From Nocardia puris (GTDB lineage Bacteria; Actinomycetota; Actinomycetes; Mycobacteriales; Mycobacteriaceae): 64,000 nucleotides of DNA. The notes beneath the pieces were generated by a model, which was not told the origin of the DNA, made no database searches, and was given only the letters and a program-made list of their open reading frames with translations. The stretch is taken from contig NZ_QNRE01000008.1 of assembly GCF_003315035.1 (NCBI RefSeq), forward strand, positions 62,001 to 126,000, given 5' to 3'. Positions within the stretch are counted from its first letter, which is position 1. Every line of letters begins with the position of its first letter. This document shows, piece after piece, positions 43,871 through 52,616 of the stretch. Position numbers and translations under genes: made by a program.

Positions 43871-45076
43871 GTGAGGTTCCGACCGGTACTCACCGGCCTG
43901 ATCGCGGCCACCGCGGCGTTATCCGTCGGCTGTGCGTCGACGATCGCGGGCACCCCGCAGCCGGGGCTCGCGCCCGTGGATGTGGCGGCACTCAAGACCG
44001 GGGCGTACACGCCCGAGCCGAGTGCGTACGACCCCGATATCACCATGATCAACGAGCTGCGGATGGTCGAGGCGCGCAGGCTGCTCGGCTATCTCGTCGC
44101 GCAGACGGAGATCGATCCGGAGATCTCCGACGCGGGGCCGGTCGATCTGTTCGTCAACGGCGACTCGATCGTGAGCGAAACGACCTTCCCCGAGACCTAT
44201 AAGGCGGCCGCCAATGAGAACAACCTGCTGCTCGGCGTGTACTCCTCACGCACGAACGGCAAGTTGCGCGAGCTGAAGAAGCTGATCATCTCGGTGCTGC
44301 GCTTCCCCACCGACGCCGAGAGCCGCAGAGCCGCAGAGCAATTCGATCAGGTCACGAACGAACCACGGGACCGCCATCCCATACCGATCCCGTCGCAGTC
44401 CGACGCCAAAGTGTCCTCGCGCGACGACATCACCGCCATCGGCTTCGTCGCGCACGGTCCGTACGTGATCATGGTCAACGCGGGCCTCCCGACCCCGGAC
44501 CGCGACGCGCTCGCCACCTTCGTCGGCACCACGATCGAACGCCAGAAGGCGCGGCTGGACGAGACCACGCCGACGCCGCTGGACGACGTCCTCGACCTGC
44601 CGCTGGACCCCGACAGCATCATGTGGCGTGCGCTGCCCGAAGCCCCCGACTACAGCGACCCGTTCATCGGCGACGACGATTTCGGCGTGTACAGCCCGCA
44701 GGGGCATCTGCACTACGAGCGCAATCCCGCCGAGATGAGTAAGGCGTTCGACGAGGCCGGCGTCGACCTGGTGGCCCGGCGGGCGGGCATCGTCTATCGC
44801 GCACGCGATCTGCAAGGCGCGTTCCAAGTGCAGACGGCACTGATGCAGGCGGGCAAGAACGACGAAGAGCTGCCCGTTCCCCCCGGACTGCCCGACGCAC
44901 GCTGCCTCAAGCTCGACACCATGATGACCAGCCGCCTCTATGACGCGTTCTGCACGGTCGTCTTCGGTCGCTACGTTGCCGTCGTGCTGGCGAAGGCCAA
45001 TATGAGCGGCCGGGTCGGCGAAGTCCTGTACCAGCGAGCCGCGGCCCAATACGCGATCCTGGCCAAGAGTGAGTGA
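43871..45076 (+). CDS. Tandem-array lipoprotein 6, subfamily X (third pair)
   Basis: A 401-residue paralogue with lipobox SVGC near residue 21. Marks are VDVAALKTGAYTPEPSAYDP, QTEIDPEISDAG, KKLIISVLRFPTDAESRR, AHGPYVIMVNAGLPTPDRD, TPTPLDDVLDLPLDPDS, DEAGVDLVARRAGIVYRARD, GLPDARCLKL and QRAAAQYAILAKSE. Start GTG at 43871. Codon use is the GC-rich type of the region, unlike its near-copy lipoprotein 4. The 286 bases upstream hold no convincing gene. Confidence 0.8.
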   Translation: MRFRPVLTGLIAATAALSVGCASTIAGTPQPGLAPVDVAALKTGAYTPEPSAYDPDITMINELRMVEARRLLGYLVAQTEIDPEISDAGPVDLFVNGDSIVSETTFPETYKAAANENNLLLGVYSSRTNGKLRELKKLIISVLRFPTDAESRRAAEQFDQVTNEPRDRHPIPIPSQSDAKVSSRDDITAIGFVAHGPYVIMVNAGLPTPDRDALATFVGTTIERQKARLDETTPTPLDDVLDLPLDPDSIMWRALPEAPDYSDPFIGDDDFGVYSPQGHLHYERNPAEMSKAFDEAGVDLVARRAGIVYRARDLQGAFQVQTALMQAGKNDEELPVPPGLPDARCLKLDTMMTSRLYDAFCTVVFGRYVAVVLAKANMSGRVGEVLYQRAAAQYAILAKSE

Positions 45077-45086
45077 GGACGCACCC

Positions 45087-46289
45087 ATGCGATTCGGACG
45101 CACCCTGTGCATCGCGCTGATCACCGCGACCACGCTCACCGCCTGCGGCGATTCCGGCGACGACGGACCGGCGACCCCGACGATCGATATCGCCGCCCTG
45201 GATTCCGGCAACTTCCCGACCGAACCCCGCGACGTCGAGGCGACCAGGCGAGACGACTCCGGCTACTTCCTCGAGGCGATGCGCATCGGCGCCGTCACGC
45301 CGGTCGCCGTCGACATCGATCCGAGGCTCACTTACCAGCGGAGGTACTCCCGATACGACCGCAGGAACACGCCCACCTCCGCGCCGACATTGTTCTCGGT
45401 CCCGGAAGAGTTCGAGTTCGGGCAGTTCGCCGAGGGGTTCATCGCGGGGTGGGAAGCCAACGGCGAACGGCGGTCGACCCCGCTGCTCGGCAAGGAGATT
45501 CAGACCTACAACCTGCGCTTCGGCACCGCCGCGCAAGCGGAGACCGCGGCGCGCGGACTCGCCGACGAACAGCAGAAGGTCTATCCCGGGGTCCCCGTTC
45601 CCATCGACGGGTTTCCCGGTGCGGTGACGAGGTGGTCGCACGAGAAGCGCTACCTCGACGTCTGGCTGCCACACGGCGAGATGCTGCTCGGTGTACATCT
45701 CCAGGACCCGGTCACCGAGCCCGCCGATCCGACCGCGCTCGCGGAGATCGCGAAGAACGCGTTCACGAAGCAGATCGAGATGTTGAAGTCGTACGAACCG
45801 ACGCCGGTCGACCAACTCGCGTCGCTGCCGGTCGATATCGACGGCATGCTGTCCCGCACGTTGCCGACCGCCGAGCGCGACCGGCCCGGCCACGGTCACA
45901 GCACCGAGGTGATCGCGACCGACCAGGCCGCGCTGCACTCCGAGAAATCACCCGCGCTCGCCAAGGGCGCCTTCGCCGACGCGGGCGTGGATCTGGTGGC
46001 CTCCGACGGCGCTCGGGTCTATCGCACCCGCGACGCCGCCAGCACCGTACGGCTCATCGCCGCGCTCACCGCCATGCGAGCCGACGGATACAAGGAGGCC
46101 GACAGCCCGCGGGACATGCCGGGGGTCGAGTGCTTCGACATGTCGGACCCCAAAGGGAGCTGGACTACCACTCCCCCGACGTGCTTTTTGGCCTATGACC
46201 GATATGTCGCCATCGTGCAGGGCATCAACCTGCAGGAGGTCCATCAGAAGGCCGCCGCCCAGTACAAGCTGCTGGCGCACGACCGATGA
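45087..46289 (+). CDS. Tandem-array lipoprotein 7, subfamily Y (third pair)
   Basis: A 400-residue paralogue with lipobox LTAC near residue 20. Marks are IAALDSGNFPTEPRDVEATR, AMRIGAVTPVAVDIDPRL, FIAGWEANGERR, YEPTPVDQLASLPVDIDGM, ADAGVDLVASDGARVYRTRD, SPRDMPGVECFD and DRYVAIVQGINLQEVHQ with AAQYKLLAHDR. The ATG at 45087 has GTGAGGACG upstream and starts 10 bases after the X gene; a GTG at 45069 that overlaps it is in frame. Confidence 0.8.
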   Translation: MRFGRTLCIALITATTLTACGDSGDDGPATPTIDIAALDSGNFPTEPRDVEATRRDDSGYFLEAMRIGAVTPVAVDIDPRLTYQRRYSRYDRRNTPTSAPTLFSVPEEFEFGQFAEGFIAGWEANGERRSTPLLGKEIQTYNLRFGTAAQAETAARGLADEQQKVYPGVPVPIDGFPGAVTRWSHEKRYLDVWLPHGEMLLGVHLQDPVTEPADPTALAEIAKNAFTKQIEMLKSYEPTPVDQLASLPVDIDGMLSRTLPTAERDRPGHGHSTEVIATDQAALHSEKSPALAKGAFADAGVDLVASDGARVYRTRDAASTVRLIAALTAMRADGYKEADSPRDMPGVECFDMSDPKGSWTTTPPTCFLAYDRYVAIVQGINLQEVHQKAAAQYKLLAHDR

Positions 46290-46375
46290 GCGGCGAGGTC
46301 CATCGTGAACCCAGAGCGAATCCACGCCCGCGACGTAGGATCCCGCGAGAACACAGCGAAACAACAGGGGTGGCC

Positions 46376-47605
46376 GTGCCGAAACCAGTGAAGTCCTATC
46401 CCGGAAGGATCGCGGTCGCCGCGGTGACGGCCGGCCTGCTGGTGGCCGCCGTCGGCGCGTGCGGATCGGAAGTCCCCGGATCTCCGGTCCGTGTGTCGAC
46501 CGACGTGTCGACGCTCGACGTCGGCAACTACCCGACCGAGCCTCGCGAGATCGGCAACGCGAAGAACGACCGGGAGGCGCGGACCCGGGAATCCCAGCGC
46601 CTCGGCGACTACGTGGCGCTGCCCTTCGAGGCCGACCCCAGCTATGTCGAGGACGCTTGGCACATCAGGCCACACGTCGTCCTCAATCAGAAGGCGCTGG
46701 GCACCCTCGTCATCAACGACACGTTCGACGAGGTCGCCGAGGACTTGGTGGCAGGCTGGGTGAACTCGTGGTCGACCGGCGGCCCGGTGGACGCGCCGCG
46801 GCGCACCATGAACCTCGCGGTGCTGATGTTCCCCGACGCCGAGACGGCCGCCGAAGTCGGGCCGACGCTCGAGCACGACGACTTCACCTACAACCCGGAC
46901 AACGTCTCGGTGCAGATCACCAAGCATCCCGGCACCACCGCACACTGGCGGCCTACCGTGTCCTCGATCGGCTCGTGGACCGTGCACGACCGGTACGTCA
47001 TCTTCATCAAGGTCGTCGACGACACCGCACCGCCCGACCTGCCCGCCCTCACCTCCCAGGTCGAGCGCATGCTCGATGTCCAGGTCCCGCTGCTCGACGA
47101 GTTCGAGCCGACGCCGGCCGAGGAACTGTCTCGCGTCCCACTGGACCCCGAGGGCATGGTCGCGCGCACGATTCCGAGCAACGTGGAGTCACCGCTGCGC
47201 GCCGACCCGGACGGCTACTACACCGGGCGGGCGGCGCTGACGCTGATGGAGTCGGACTCCGAGGATCTCACCATCCTGCGCGACCACAAGATCGATCTCA
47301 TCTCCTTCGGCGACGCCGTGGTGTTCCGGTCCGAGACAGGCGACGGGGCCGAAACCCTGTGGGAACGGTGGCGGGAGAATCTGAAGGAGACCGACGTCCG
47401 GCGTATGGTCGACTCGCCGACCGGGCTCGGGGAGAACGTCTACTGCTTCGCGGACTACTTCCAGCCCTCCGAAGGCGAGCCCATCCTGCAGATGCATATC
47501 TGCACGTTCCAGGTGGACCGGTACGCGGTCCAGCTGGCCAGCAAACAGCTGCAGGACCTGCACCAGAAGACGTCGGCGCAGTACGCGCTGCTGACCAGAC
47601 CGTAG
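46376..47605 (+). CDS. Tandem-array lipoprotein 8, unpaired Y-like member
   Basis: A 409-residue paralogue with lipobox VGAC near residue 24. It keeps the Y-type opening VSTLDVGNYPTEPREIGNAK and ESQRLGDYVALPFEADPSYV, but differs in the middle (NLAVLMFPDAETAAEVGPTL, HWRPTVSSIGSWTVHDRYVI). The hinge FEPTPAEELSRVPLDPEGM and the C-terminus DRYAVQLASKQLQDLHQKTS with AQYALLTRP remain. The start is GTG at 46376 after AGGGG. A TAGGAT box at 46336-46341 with the shared ATCC-GCGAGAACAC sequence suggests its own promoter. Confidence 0.8.
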   Translation: MPKPVKSYPGRIAVAAVTAGLLVAAVGACGSEVPGSPVRVSTDVSTLDVGNYPTEPREIGNAKNDREARTRESQRLGDYVALPFEADPSYVEDAWHIRPHVVLNQKALGTLVINDTFDEVAEDLVAGWVNSWSTGGPVDAPRRTMNLAVLMFPDAETAAEVGPTLEHDDFTYNPDNVSVQITKHPGTTAHWRPTVSSIGSWTVHDRYVIFIKVVDDTAPPDLPALTSQVERMLDVQVPLLDEFEPTPAEELSRVPLDPEGMVARTIPSNVESPLRADPDGYYTGRAALTLMESDSEDLTILRDHKIDLISFGDAVVFRSETGDGAETLWERWRENLKETDVRRMVDSPTGLGENVYCFADYFQPSEGEPILQMHICTFQVDRYAVQLASKQLQDLHQKTSAQYALLTRP

Positions 47606-47714
47606 TCGCGCGGCCCGGTGCGATCACGCGGCCGGGTCGAATACGACACGGCAGCTTGCTAGATTTCACCGGAAGGCTCGTTCGCCGGGCGTTCGACATC
47701 GTAAGGAGGACCGA

Positions 47715-49367
47715 ATGGCGTTGCGGCCCGGCGCAATCGTGGGTGGGTACCGGGTTATCCAGGTTTTGGGCGCCGGCGGTATGGGCACGGTCTACCTCGC
47801 GCAGAACCCCATTCTCCCGCGCCGCGACGCTCTGAAGGTCCTCAGCGCCGAGTTGTCCACCGACGACGAGTTCCGCGCGCGGTTCGAACGCGAGGCGAAT
47901 CTGGCGGCTGGGCTGGACCATCCCAATATCGTCACCGTCTACAACCGCGGTGAGGAGGACGGCAAGCTCTGGATCGCCATGCAGTACATCGACGGCACCG
48001 ACGCCTCCAAGGAGGCGAAGAAGGGTCCGTCGGTCATGACCCCGCAGCGCGCGCTGCGGATCATCGCCGAGGTCGGCAAGGGTTTGGACTACGCGCACCG
48101 CCGCGGGCTGCTGCATCGCGATGTGAAGCCGGCGAACTTCCTGCTCTCGGCGCCCGACGAAGGCGACGAGGAGCGGGTGCTGCTCACCGATTTCGGCGTC
48201 GCGAAGTCGTCGGAGGACGGCCAAGACCTCACCGCCACAGGCAATTTCATGGCGACGGTGGCCTACGCGTCGCCGGAGCAGCTGATGGGCGAGCGGCTCG
48301 ACCACCGCTCCGATCTCTACAGCCTCGGCTGCTCGTTCTACCGGCTGCTGACCGACCAGAATCCCTACCCCTCGACCATGCCCGCCGTGGTCATGATGGG
48401 TCACCTGCACGAGCCGCCGCCCAAGCTCAGCGCCGCGCGCGCCGGGCTGCCGCCCGCGCTGGACGGCGTGCTGGAGAAGGTCCTCGCCAAGGATCCCGCC
48501 GACCGCTACAACTCGTGCCGCGAGTTCGTCCAGGACGCCCAGGCGGTGCTGTACGGCGCGCAGTTCCACGCACCCGGTCCCGCGCACATGACCGATCCGC
48601 GCCACCCGACGCAGGGCGGGTACACGACCGATTCACGGCATCAGACGCACAGCGGATACACCACCGGTCCAACGCATCAGATGTCCGGCGGATACGGGAC
48701 CGATCCCCGTCACCAGGTCACGTCCTACCCCACCGAGCCGCGCACGTCGGCGCTGGGTTTCGGCGCGCCCCCGGATCAGAGCACCGTCGAGACCGCCCGC
48801 AACGGCCGTGACACCGGCCGTTCCAAGCGGCGCAAACTGCTGATTCCGGCGATCGTCGGCCTGGTGGTGGTGACGGCGGTCGCCGCGGGCACCTTCTTCC
48901 TCACCCGTCCCTCCGGCGACAGTGGAGGCGGCGGCGCCGATCTCGCCCAGGTCCGTGCGGACAATCCCCAGTTCGACGGAAAGACGCTGACGGCGTTCAA
49001 CTTCGGCAACGGCACGCTGTCGGTGGTGCTCACGCCGAGCGACCAGTCGAAGTTCCTGCAGAACATCGGATTCACCTACAACACCGAGTTCAAGGCGGTC
49101 GGCGAGGAGAAATCACCGCGGCAGTTGTCGGCCAATTCCTATTCGGCCGACGTCGAGACGGATGTCGTGCTCGTGTTCCGCACCGACAGCGCGGCGGGCA
49201 ACGGCGGACTCGGCGGATTGCCGAGGACGATCCTGAACAGCAAGGCGAAGATCGTCGTCATCGATGAGTTGTCCACCGTGCAGGCGTTCCAGGTGTGGAC
49301 CGACCAGTCCGAGCGTGTGTTGATCGACACTATGGTCCCGGTCATCGCGAAAGTCGTCACCCAGTAG
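47715..49367 (+). CDS. Membrane Ser/Thr protein kinase with histidine-rich repeat linker
   Basis: A 550-residue PknB-type kinase. Kinase domain about 1-275: GAGGMGTVYLAQ, HRDVKPANFLL, DFGVAKSS, a Thr-rich activation segment (LTATGNFMATVAY) and SPEQLMG. The linker (about 290-350) has degenerate 13-residue repeats with T-D-x-R-H and GGY-T. A membrane helix follows at about 374-396 (LLIPAIVGLVVVTAVAAGTFFL). The outer domain of about 150 residues (FNFGNGTLSVVLTPSDQSKF, IVVIDELSTVQAFQVWTDQS) has no cysteine and no PASTA repeat, so senses something different from the kinase at 19.5 kb. AAGGAGG precedes the ATG. It follows the lipoprotein array by 109 bases and precedes the esx pair. Confidence 0.93.
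   Translation: MALRPGAIVGGYRVIQVLGAGGMGTVYLAQNPILPRRDALKVLSAELSTDDEFRARFEREANLAAGLDHPNIVTVYNRGEEDGKLWIAMQYIDGTDASKEAKKGPSVMTPQRALRIIAEVGKGLDYAHRRGLLHRDVKPANFLLSAPDEGDEERVLLTDFGVAKSSEDGQDLTATGNFMATVAYASPEQLMGERLDHRSDLYSLGCSFYRLLTDQNPYPSTMPAVVMMGHLHEPPPKLSAARAGLPPALDGVLEKVLAKDPADRYNSCREFVQDAQAVLYGAQFHAPGPAHMTDPRHPTQGGYTTDSRHQTHSGYTTGPTHQMSGGYGTDPRHQVTSYPTEPRTSALGFGAPPDQSTVETARNGRDTGRSKRRKLLIPAIVGLVVVTAVAAGTFFLTRPSGDSGGGGADLAQVRADNPQFDGKTLTAFNFGNGTLSVVLTPSDQSKFLQNIGFTYNTEFKAVGEEKSPRQLSANSYSADVETDVVLVFRTDSAAGNGGLGGLPRTILNSKAKIVVIDELSTVQAFQVWTDQSERVLIDTMVPVIAKVVTQ
48585..48745 (+). repeat. In-frame degenerate repeats in the kinase linker
   Basis: About four copies of a ~13-codon unit. Examples are TDPRHPTQGGYT, TDSRHQTHSGYT, TGPTHQMSGGYG and TDPRHQVTSYPT. 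Regular histidines and tyrosines suggest a flexible or metal-sensitive linker between kinase and membrane. Confidence 0.65.
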
Positions 49368-49713
49368 GCGTGGTAGCGCGGATTGACTGCTGGCGCGACC
49401 GCCACCTAATTCGGTAGGGTGTTGCCAGCCAGCCCCAACTCGCCAGTCAGTGGCAGCGAGCAGGGGGAAGGAGGGGAGCACGGAGCTGGCGATGACCAAT
49501 GCGACGCCGCCGCGGTCTCAGGTCTCGGGGGGTCACATCCAAGCGTCCTCGGTGCCGACGGACGCTCAGACCTCGGATGAGTGAGCGCGACGCACGGGGC
49601 CAGCGAAACTTTCCGAAATTCGATGGAACCGATCCGACCGGCGTGACGTCCAACCTTATGAACCGGTCAGCTGACAAGAGCCGCTGACCTTGATCAGAGC
49701 AGGAGCAACCGCG
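49368..49713 (+). other. Gene-free leader region of the esx pair
   Basis: 346 bases. A possible promoter is TTGACT (49383-49388), 18 bases, then TAATTC (49407-49412), with TAGGGT at 49415 as an alternative -10. No convincing gene; a 62-codon frame at 49499-49687 is arginine-rich and lacks a ribosome site. A long leader of about 290 nt would precede the first esx gene. Confidence 0.4.
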
Positions 49714-50043
49714 ATGAGCAATGGAGTAAATACCGATACAGCGGCACTCAGCGTCAAGGCGAAGGAGTTCCGGGAGCAGCACGACAGCCTGATGATCGCC
49801 ATCCGGACGCTGAAGGCCGACGAGGACGCCGTCACCAACGGCGCCAACTGGCAAGGCGCCGCGCGTGACGCGTTCAACGCCTTCATGGAGCGGTACTACT
49901 TCCAGGCCGACAAGATGAACGACAAGCTGATGGAGACTGCCGACAAGCTCCTGAAGATGAGCGGCTCGTTCAACGACCAGGACCAGGACCACGCCGCCAA
50001 GGTGCAGGCCCAGGTCTCCAGCCTCGACCTGCCCGCCGTCTGA
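49714..50043 (+). CDS. WXG100-family ESX secretion protein (EsxU/EsxT type), first of pair
   Basis: A 109-residue helix-turn-helix protein. The turn has the family tryptophan in a W-Q-G form (NGANWQGAARDAFNAFMERY). The C-terminal helix contains MNDKLMETADKLLKMSG and ends near a Y/D-rich export region (FNDQDQDHAAK). It should form an antiparallel dimer with the next gene product and be exported by the ESX-4 machine encoded after it. The start ATG at 49714 has AGGAG eight bases upstream. It lies 33 bases before its partner. Confidence 0.88.
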   Translation: MSNGVNTDTAALSVKAKEFREQHDSLMIAIRTLKADEDAVTNGANWQGAARDAFNAFMERYYFQADKMNDKLMETADKLLKMSGSFNDQDQDHAAKVQAQVSSLDLPAV

Positions 50044-50076
50044 TACCGCTCGCACCTCACGACAAGGAGTACATAA

Positions 50077-50367
50077 ATGTCGGAACGGAATATCTCAGCC
50101 AATTTTGAGGGCGTCGAAGCCGGTGCCCAGGCGATCATCAAGCGCGCCGAGGGGATCCGCGACGAGCTGAACGCCTTCCACGCCAAGGTGAAGGAGTTCG
50201 TCGGAACCCAGCAAGGTGATGCGAACGACGCGTTCACCGCGTTCCAGCACCAGTGGGACCAGCACGTCCAGCAGCTGCAGGCCACCCTCTCGGGTGCCGG
50301 TTCGCTGGTCAGCACCGGCAACGCGGAGCTGCAGGGCACCGACAAGGCGCTCGCCAACCTCTTCTGA
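50077..50367 (+). CDS. WXG100-family ESX secretion protein, second of pair
   Basis: A 96-residue partner. Helix 1 reads VEAGAQAIIKRAEGIRDELN. The turn has G-D-A instead of WXG (QQGDANDAFTAFQHQWDQHV), so the tryptophan is displaced about 14 residues. The second helix ends AELQGTDKALANLF. One partner lacking WXG is common in such heterodimers. AAGGAG lies upstream of the ATG, and a strong terminator follows 14 bases after the stop. Confidence 0.85.
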   Translation: MSERNISANFEGVEAGAQAIIKRAEGIRDELNAFHAKVKEFVGTQQGDANDAFTAFQHQWDQHVQQLQATLSGAGSLVSTGNAELQGTDKALANLF

Positions 50368-50381
50368 GGTCCACGCTCACC

Positions 50382-50418
50382 AGTTCGGGCCCCGGCTGTT
50401 TCAGCCGGGGCCCGAACT
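50382..50418 (+). terminator. Intrinsic terminator of the esx pair
   Basis: Perfect 16-base arms (50382-50397 and 50403-50418) with loop GTTTC, followed by GTTTCC. It closes the esx bicistron. Confidence 0.85.
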
Positions 50419-51164
50419 GTTTCCAGGGGTGGATCGAGAGAACCGTGCCCCCACTGAGCTATGCGCCGACTGCTCAGTGCGCAGACGTGCGAGACGGCGC
50501 CAAACCGGCTGGCCGGCCGGAAATCTCGGTGAGCAGCAACTGCCCGGCCGAGTACGAGTGGGTCGTACCACTCCGGTGAGGTTTCTCGTCGTAGCTGTGC
50601 GCCGAGAGTCGCTCCGGCCAGGGGCGATTACGCGGTTGCCCTGCGGCGCACTCGCTGACGTCGACGCCGTTGAACCTGTCACCACCGATTACGCATCTCC
50701 CCGTACAAAGGTCCGAGTACCCGTACAAAAGGTCCGAGCCGTGGCACGCCGACCGACAGCACCGCGTCGGGGTAGCTGAGCTACCCGGGAGAAAGCCCCA
50801 ACGCGGAGGTCGCGCCTCGAGCAACCGGAGAGATCGTCAGCGGCACAACAGCTTTCGGCACCGGAACCCCGAATACGTACCGACCACCCGAATTCGGCGA
50901 ATCGCCGAAACGACGCGATCGCCGCAACCGCCCGACGGAGATGCTGCGACGACCCGCACGCCCGCCCTGTCTACCTGATCGGCCCGCTGTCACCGCAACT
51001 GCTCACCGGACCGATCTCCAGCGCGGCGTCCGCTCTCACCATCGGCACCGACGTCCTACAGCGCGCCCGCAGCGTACGTACCCCCCGGGCAGCAGAGTCC
51101 GCCACCACCGAGCAACAGCAGCGTCTATCGCGCGTGCTTCACGCCCGACACCGAACCGAAACGA
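50419..51164. other. Long gene-free stretch beyond the esx pair
   Basis: 746 bases between the esx terminator and the stop of the convergent Rv3446c-like gene. Open frames have no convincing starts or protein-like composition. It carries a short direct repeat at 50701-50738 and is less GC-rich than its neighbours between 50680 and 50940. It may be the scar of a rearrangement, since the esx pair is inverted relative to M. tuberculosis. Confidence 0.5.
50701..50738. repeat. Direct repeat CCGTACAAA(A)GGTCCGAG
   Basis: Two copies, 50701-50717 and 50721-50738, identical except for one extra A. They are separated by three bases within the gene-free stretch. Confidence 0.6.
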
Positions 51165-52616
51165 TCACGGCACCACTTGAACGGTCGCCGCGAGTTCTTC
51201 GCAGGTGGTCTGGAATTCGGTCCACGTATTGCCGACGTACTGGCACCCGATGCTGACCTGGATGCCGCGCTCGACAATGACGTGCCACTGCACGATCGAG
51301 CCGCCCTCGGGACGTTCCAGGTAGGCGAGGCCGGAGCGGCCACCGAAGACGACATCCCGGCGCAGGTCGCTCATGGCGGGCCGCTCCCGCATCTGGGCTT
51401 CGAGATTGGCGGCGACCTGGGCGTAGCCGGCGTCGGCGGCGACCGGGGTCTGGACGATCGTCATGCGGAACCGGCTGCCGTCGACCGGGGAGAGATCAAC
51501 ACGGGTGGCTTGGGCCGTGGTGGGGGCGCCGAGTTTCCAGCCCTCCGGGACCTCGAAGCGCACGCGGCCAACGGTTTCCTCCCCCGCCCCGGACGCGGAG
51601 GTCGTCGGTGCGGTGGAAGGCGACCCCGCTCCCGACGGCGCGGCGGATTGCGTCGTCGTGGGTGCCGAGGCGGTGGCATCATCGTCGGAACCGCCGAACA
51701 CCACCACACCGCCCACCACGACCGCCGCGATCACGGCGACAGCGCCGGCGGCGGCGAGAGCATACTTCGCGGTGGGGCGCGGCGGCGACTGCGCGGCGGC
51801 ACGCTCACGCAGCGGCTGCAACCACTCGTTCGACGGCAGGGCGGGCGCGGCGGTGGGCCGGTACTCGGGCTCCACCTGTGCACCCCGCACCAAGTCCGGG
51901 CCGGCGACGGGACGGATGCCCGTCTCCTCGCCGCAGACCTGGTGCACCACCGCGCGGATCTCCTCGAGCTTCGCCGGATCGGACATCCCGACCAACTGCA
52001 CGAGATCCGCGGGCCCGCCCTCGAGCAAGCGGCCGAGCAGGGCGGCGAGCGCCTCGGACGCGCGGTTGTCGACGCCGAGTTCGGCGAGCGCGAGGTTCGG
52101 CTCGTACTCGCACGCCTCCAGATGCACGCCTTGGTGGTCGCGCGTGACGGTGGAGGCGGTGGTGGCGACGGCGCCGAACTCCAGCACCGCGGTACGCCTG
52201 CTGCGCACGGTGCCGTCGTCGGAGGCGACGGCGCGCACCGCCATGTCCTCGAACACCACATCGTGGGCGAACCGGTGTGCGGCCGCGGCGACCACGGCGC
52301 GGCGCTGCCCGCCCCATTCGGTCGGGCACACGATCGTGATGCGCTCACACGGCGCCGTGACACCGAGGTTGTCCAGCGCCGTCCCGATCACGGCGGTCAG
52401 CGACTCCTCCACCGAAGGCACCCGGGGCAGCAGGGCGATCCGGTCGGCGGGCACGAATTGCGCGGCCGAACTCACCTGCGCGGCCGGGTTCAGTGCTTCG
52501 CCGACAACGAGATTCCCGTTGCTGCCGAGCACGACCGAGGGCGGGGCGTCCCAGTGCGTGGCGGGGCCGCGAGCCCAGATCCGCGCCTCCGTCAGAACCA
52601 GTTCGACGGTGGGCAT
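51165..52616 (-). CDS. Type VII secretion-associated protein, Rv3446c type
   Basis: A 483-residue protein. Residues 1-240 form a divergent actin/Hsp70-like region (VVLGSNGNLVVGEALNPAAQ, TIVCPTEWGGQRRAVV, AVLEFGAVATTASTV, LVQLVGMSDPAKLEEI). One membrane helix (about 290-312, AAAGAVAVIAAVVVGGVVVF) and a Ser/Thr/Ala linker lead to an outer domain of about 130 residues (VGRVRFEVPEGWKLG, GRSGLAYLERP). This matches the family of Rv3446c, always next to eccC of ESX-4. The ATG overlaps the eccC stop by one base, so the genes are coupled. A structural or regulatory role in the ESX-4 machine is likely but unproven. Confidence 0.85.
   Translation of the reverse strand: MPTVELVLTEARIWARGPATHWDAPPSVVLGSNGNLVVGEALNPAAQVSSAAQFVPADRIALLPRVPSVEESLTAVIGTALDNLGVTAPCERITIVCPTEWGGQRRAVVAAAAHRFAHDVVFEDMAVRAVASDDGTVRSRRTAVLEFGAVATTASTVTRDHQGVHLEACEYEPNLALAELGVDNRASEALAALLGRLLEGGPADLVQLVGMSDPAKLEEIRAVVHQVCGEETGIRPVAGPDLVRGAQVEPEYRPTAAPALPSNEWLQPLRERAAAQSPPRPTAKYALAAAGAVAVIAAVVVGGVVVFGGSDDDATASAPTTTQSAAPSGAGSPSTAPTTSASGAGEETVGRVRFEVPEGWKLGAPTTAQATRVDLSPVDGSRFRMTIVQTPVAADAGYAQVAANLEAQMRERPAMSDLRRDVVFGGRSGLAYLERPEGGSIVQWHVIVERGIQVSIGCQYVGNTWTEFQTTCEELAATVQVVP

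Noticed and set aside
43572..43874. 100-codon frame between lipoproteins 5 and 6
   Set aside because: Overlaps both neighbours and crosses the conserved promoter block; composition is not protein-like.
50440..50500. tRNA-like fragment on the minus strand (AGCTCAGTGGG followed by GGTTC and CGATCC)
   Set aside because: The D-arm-like sequence has no matching second strand and no anticodon or acceptor stem can be folded; not a tRNA, at most chance or a remnant.
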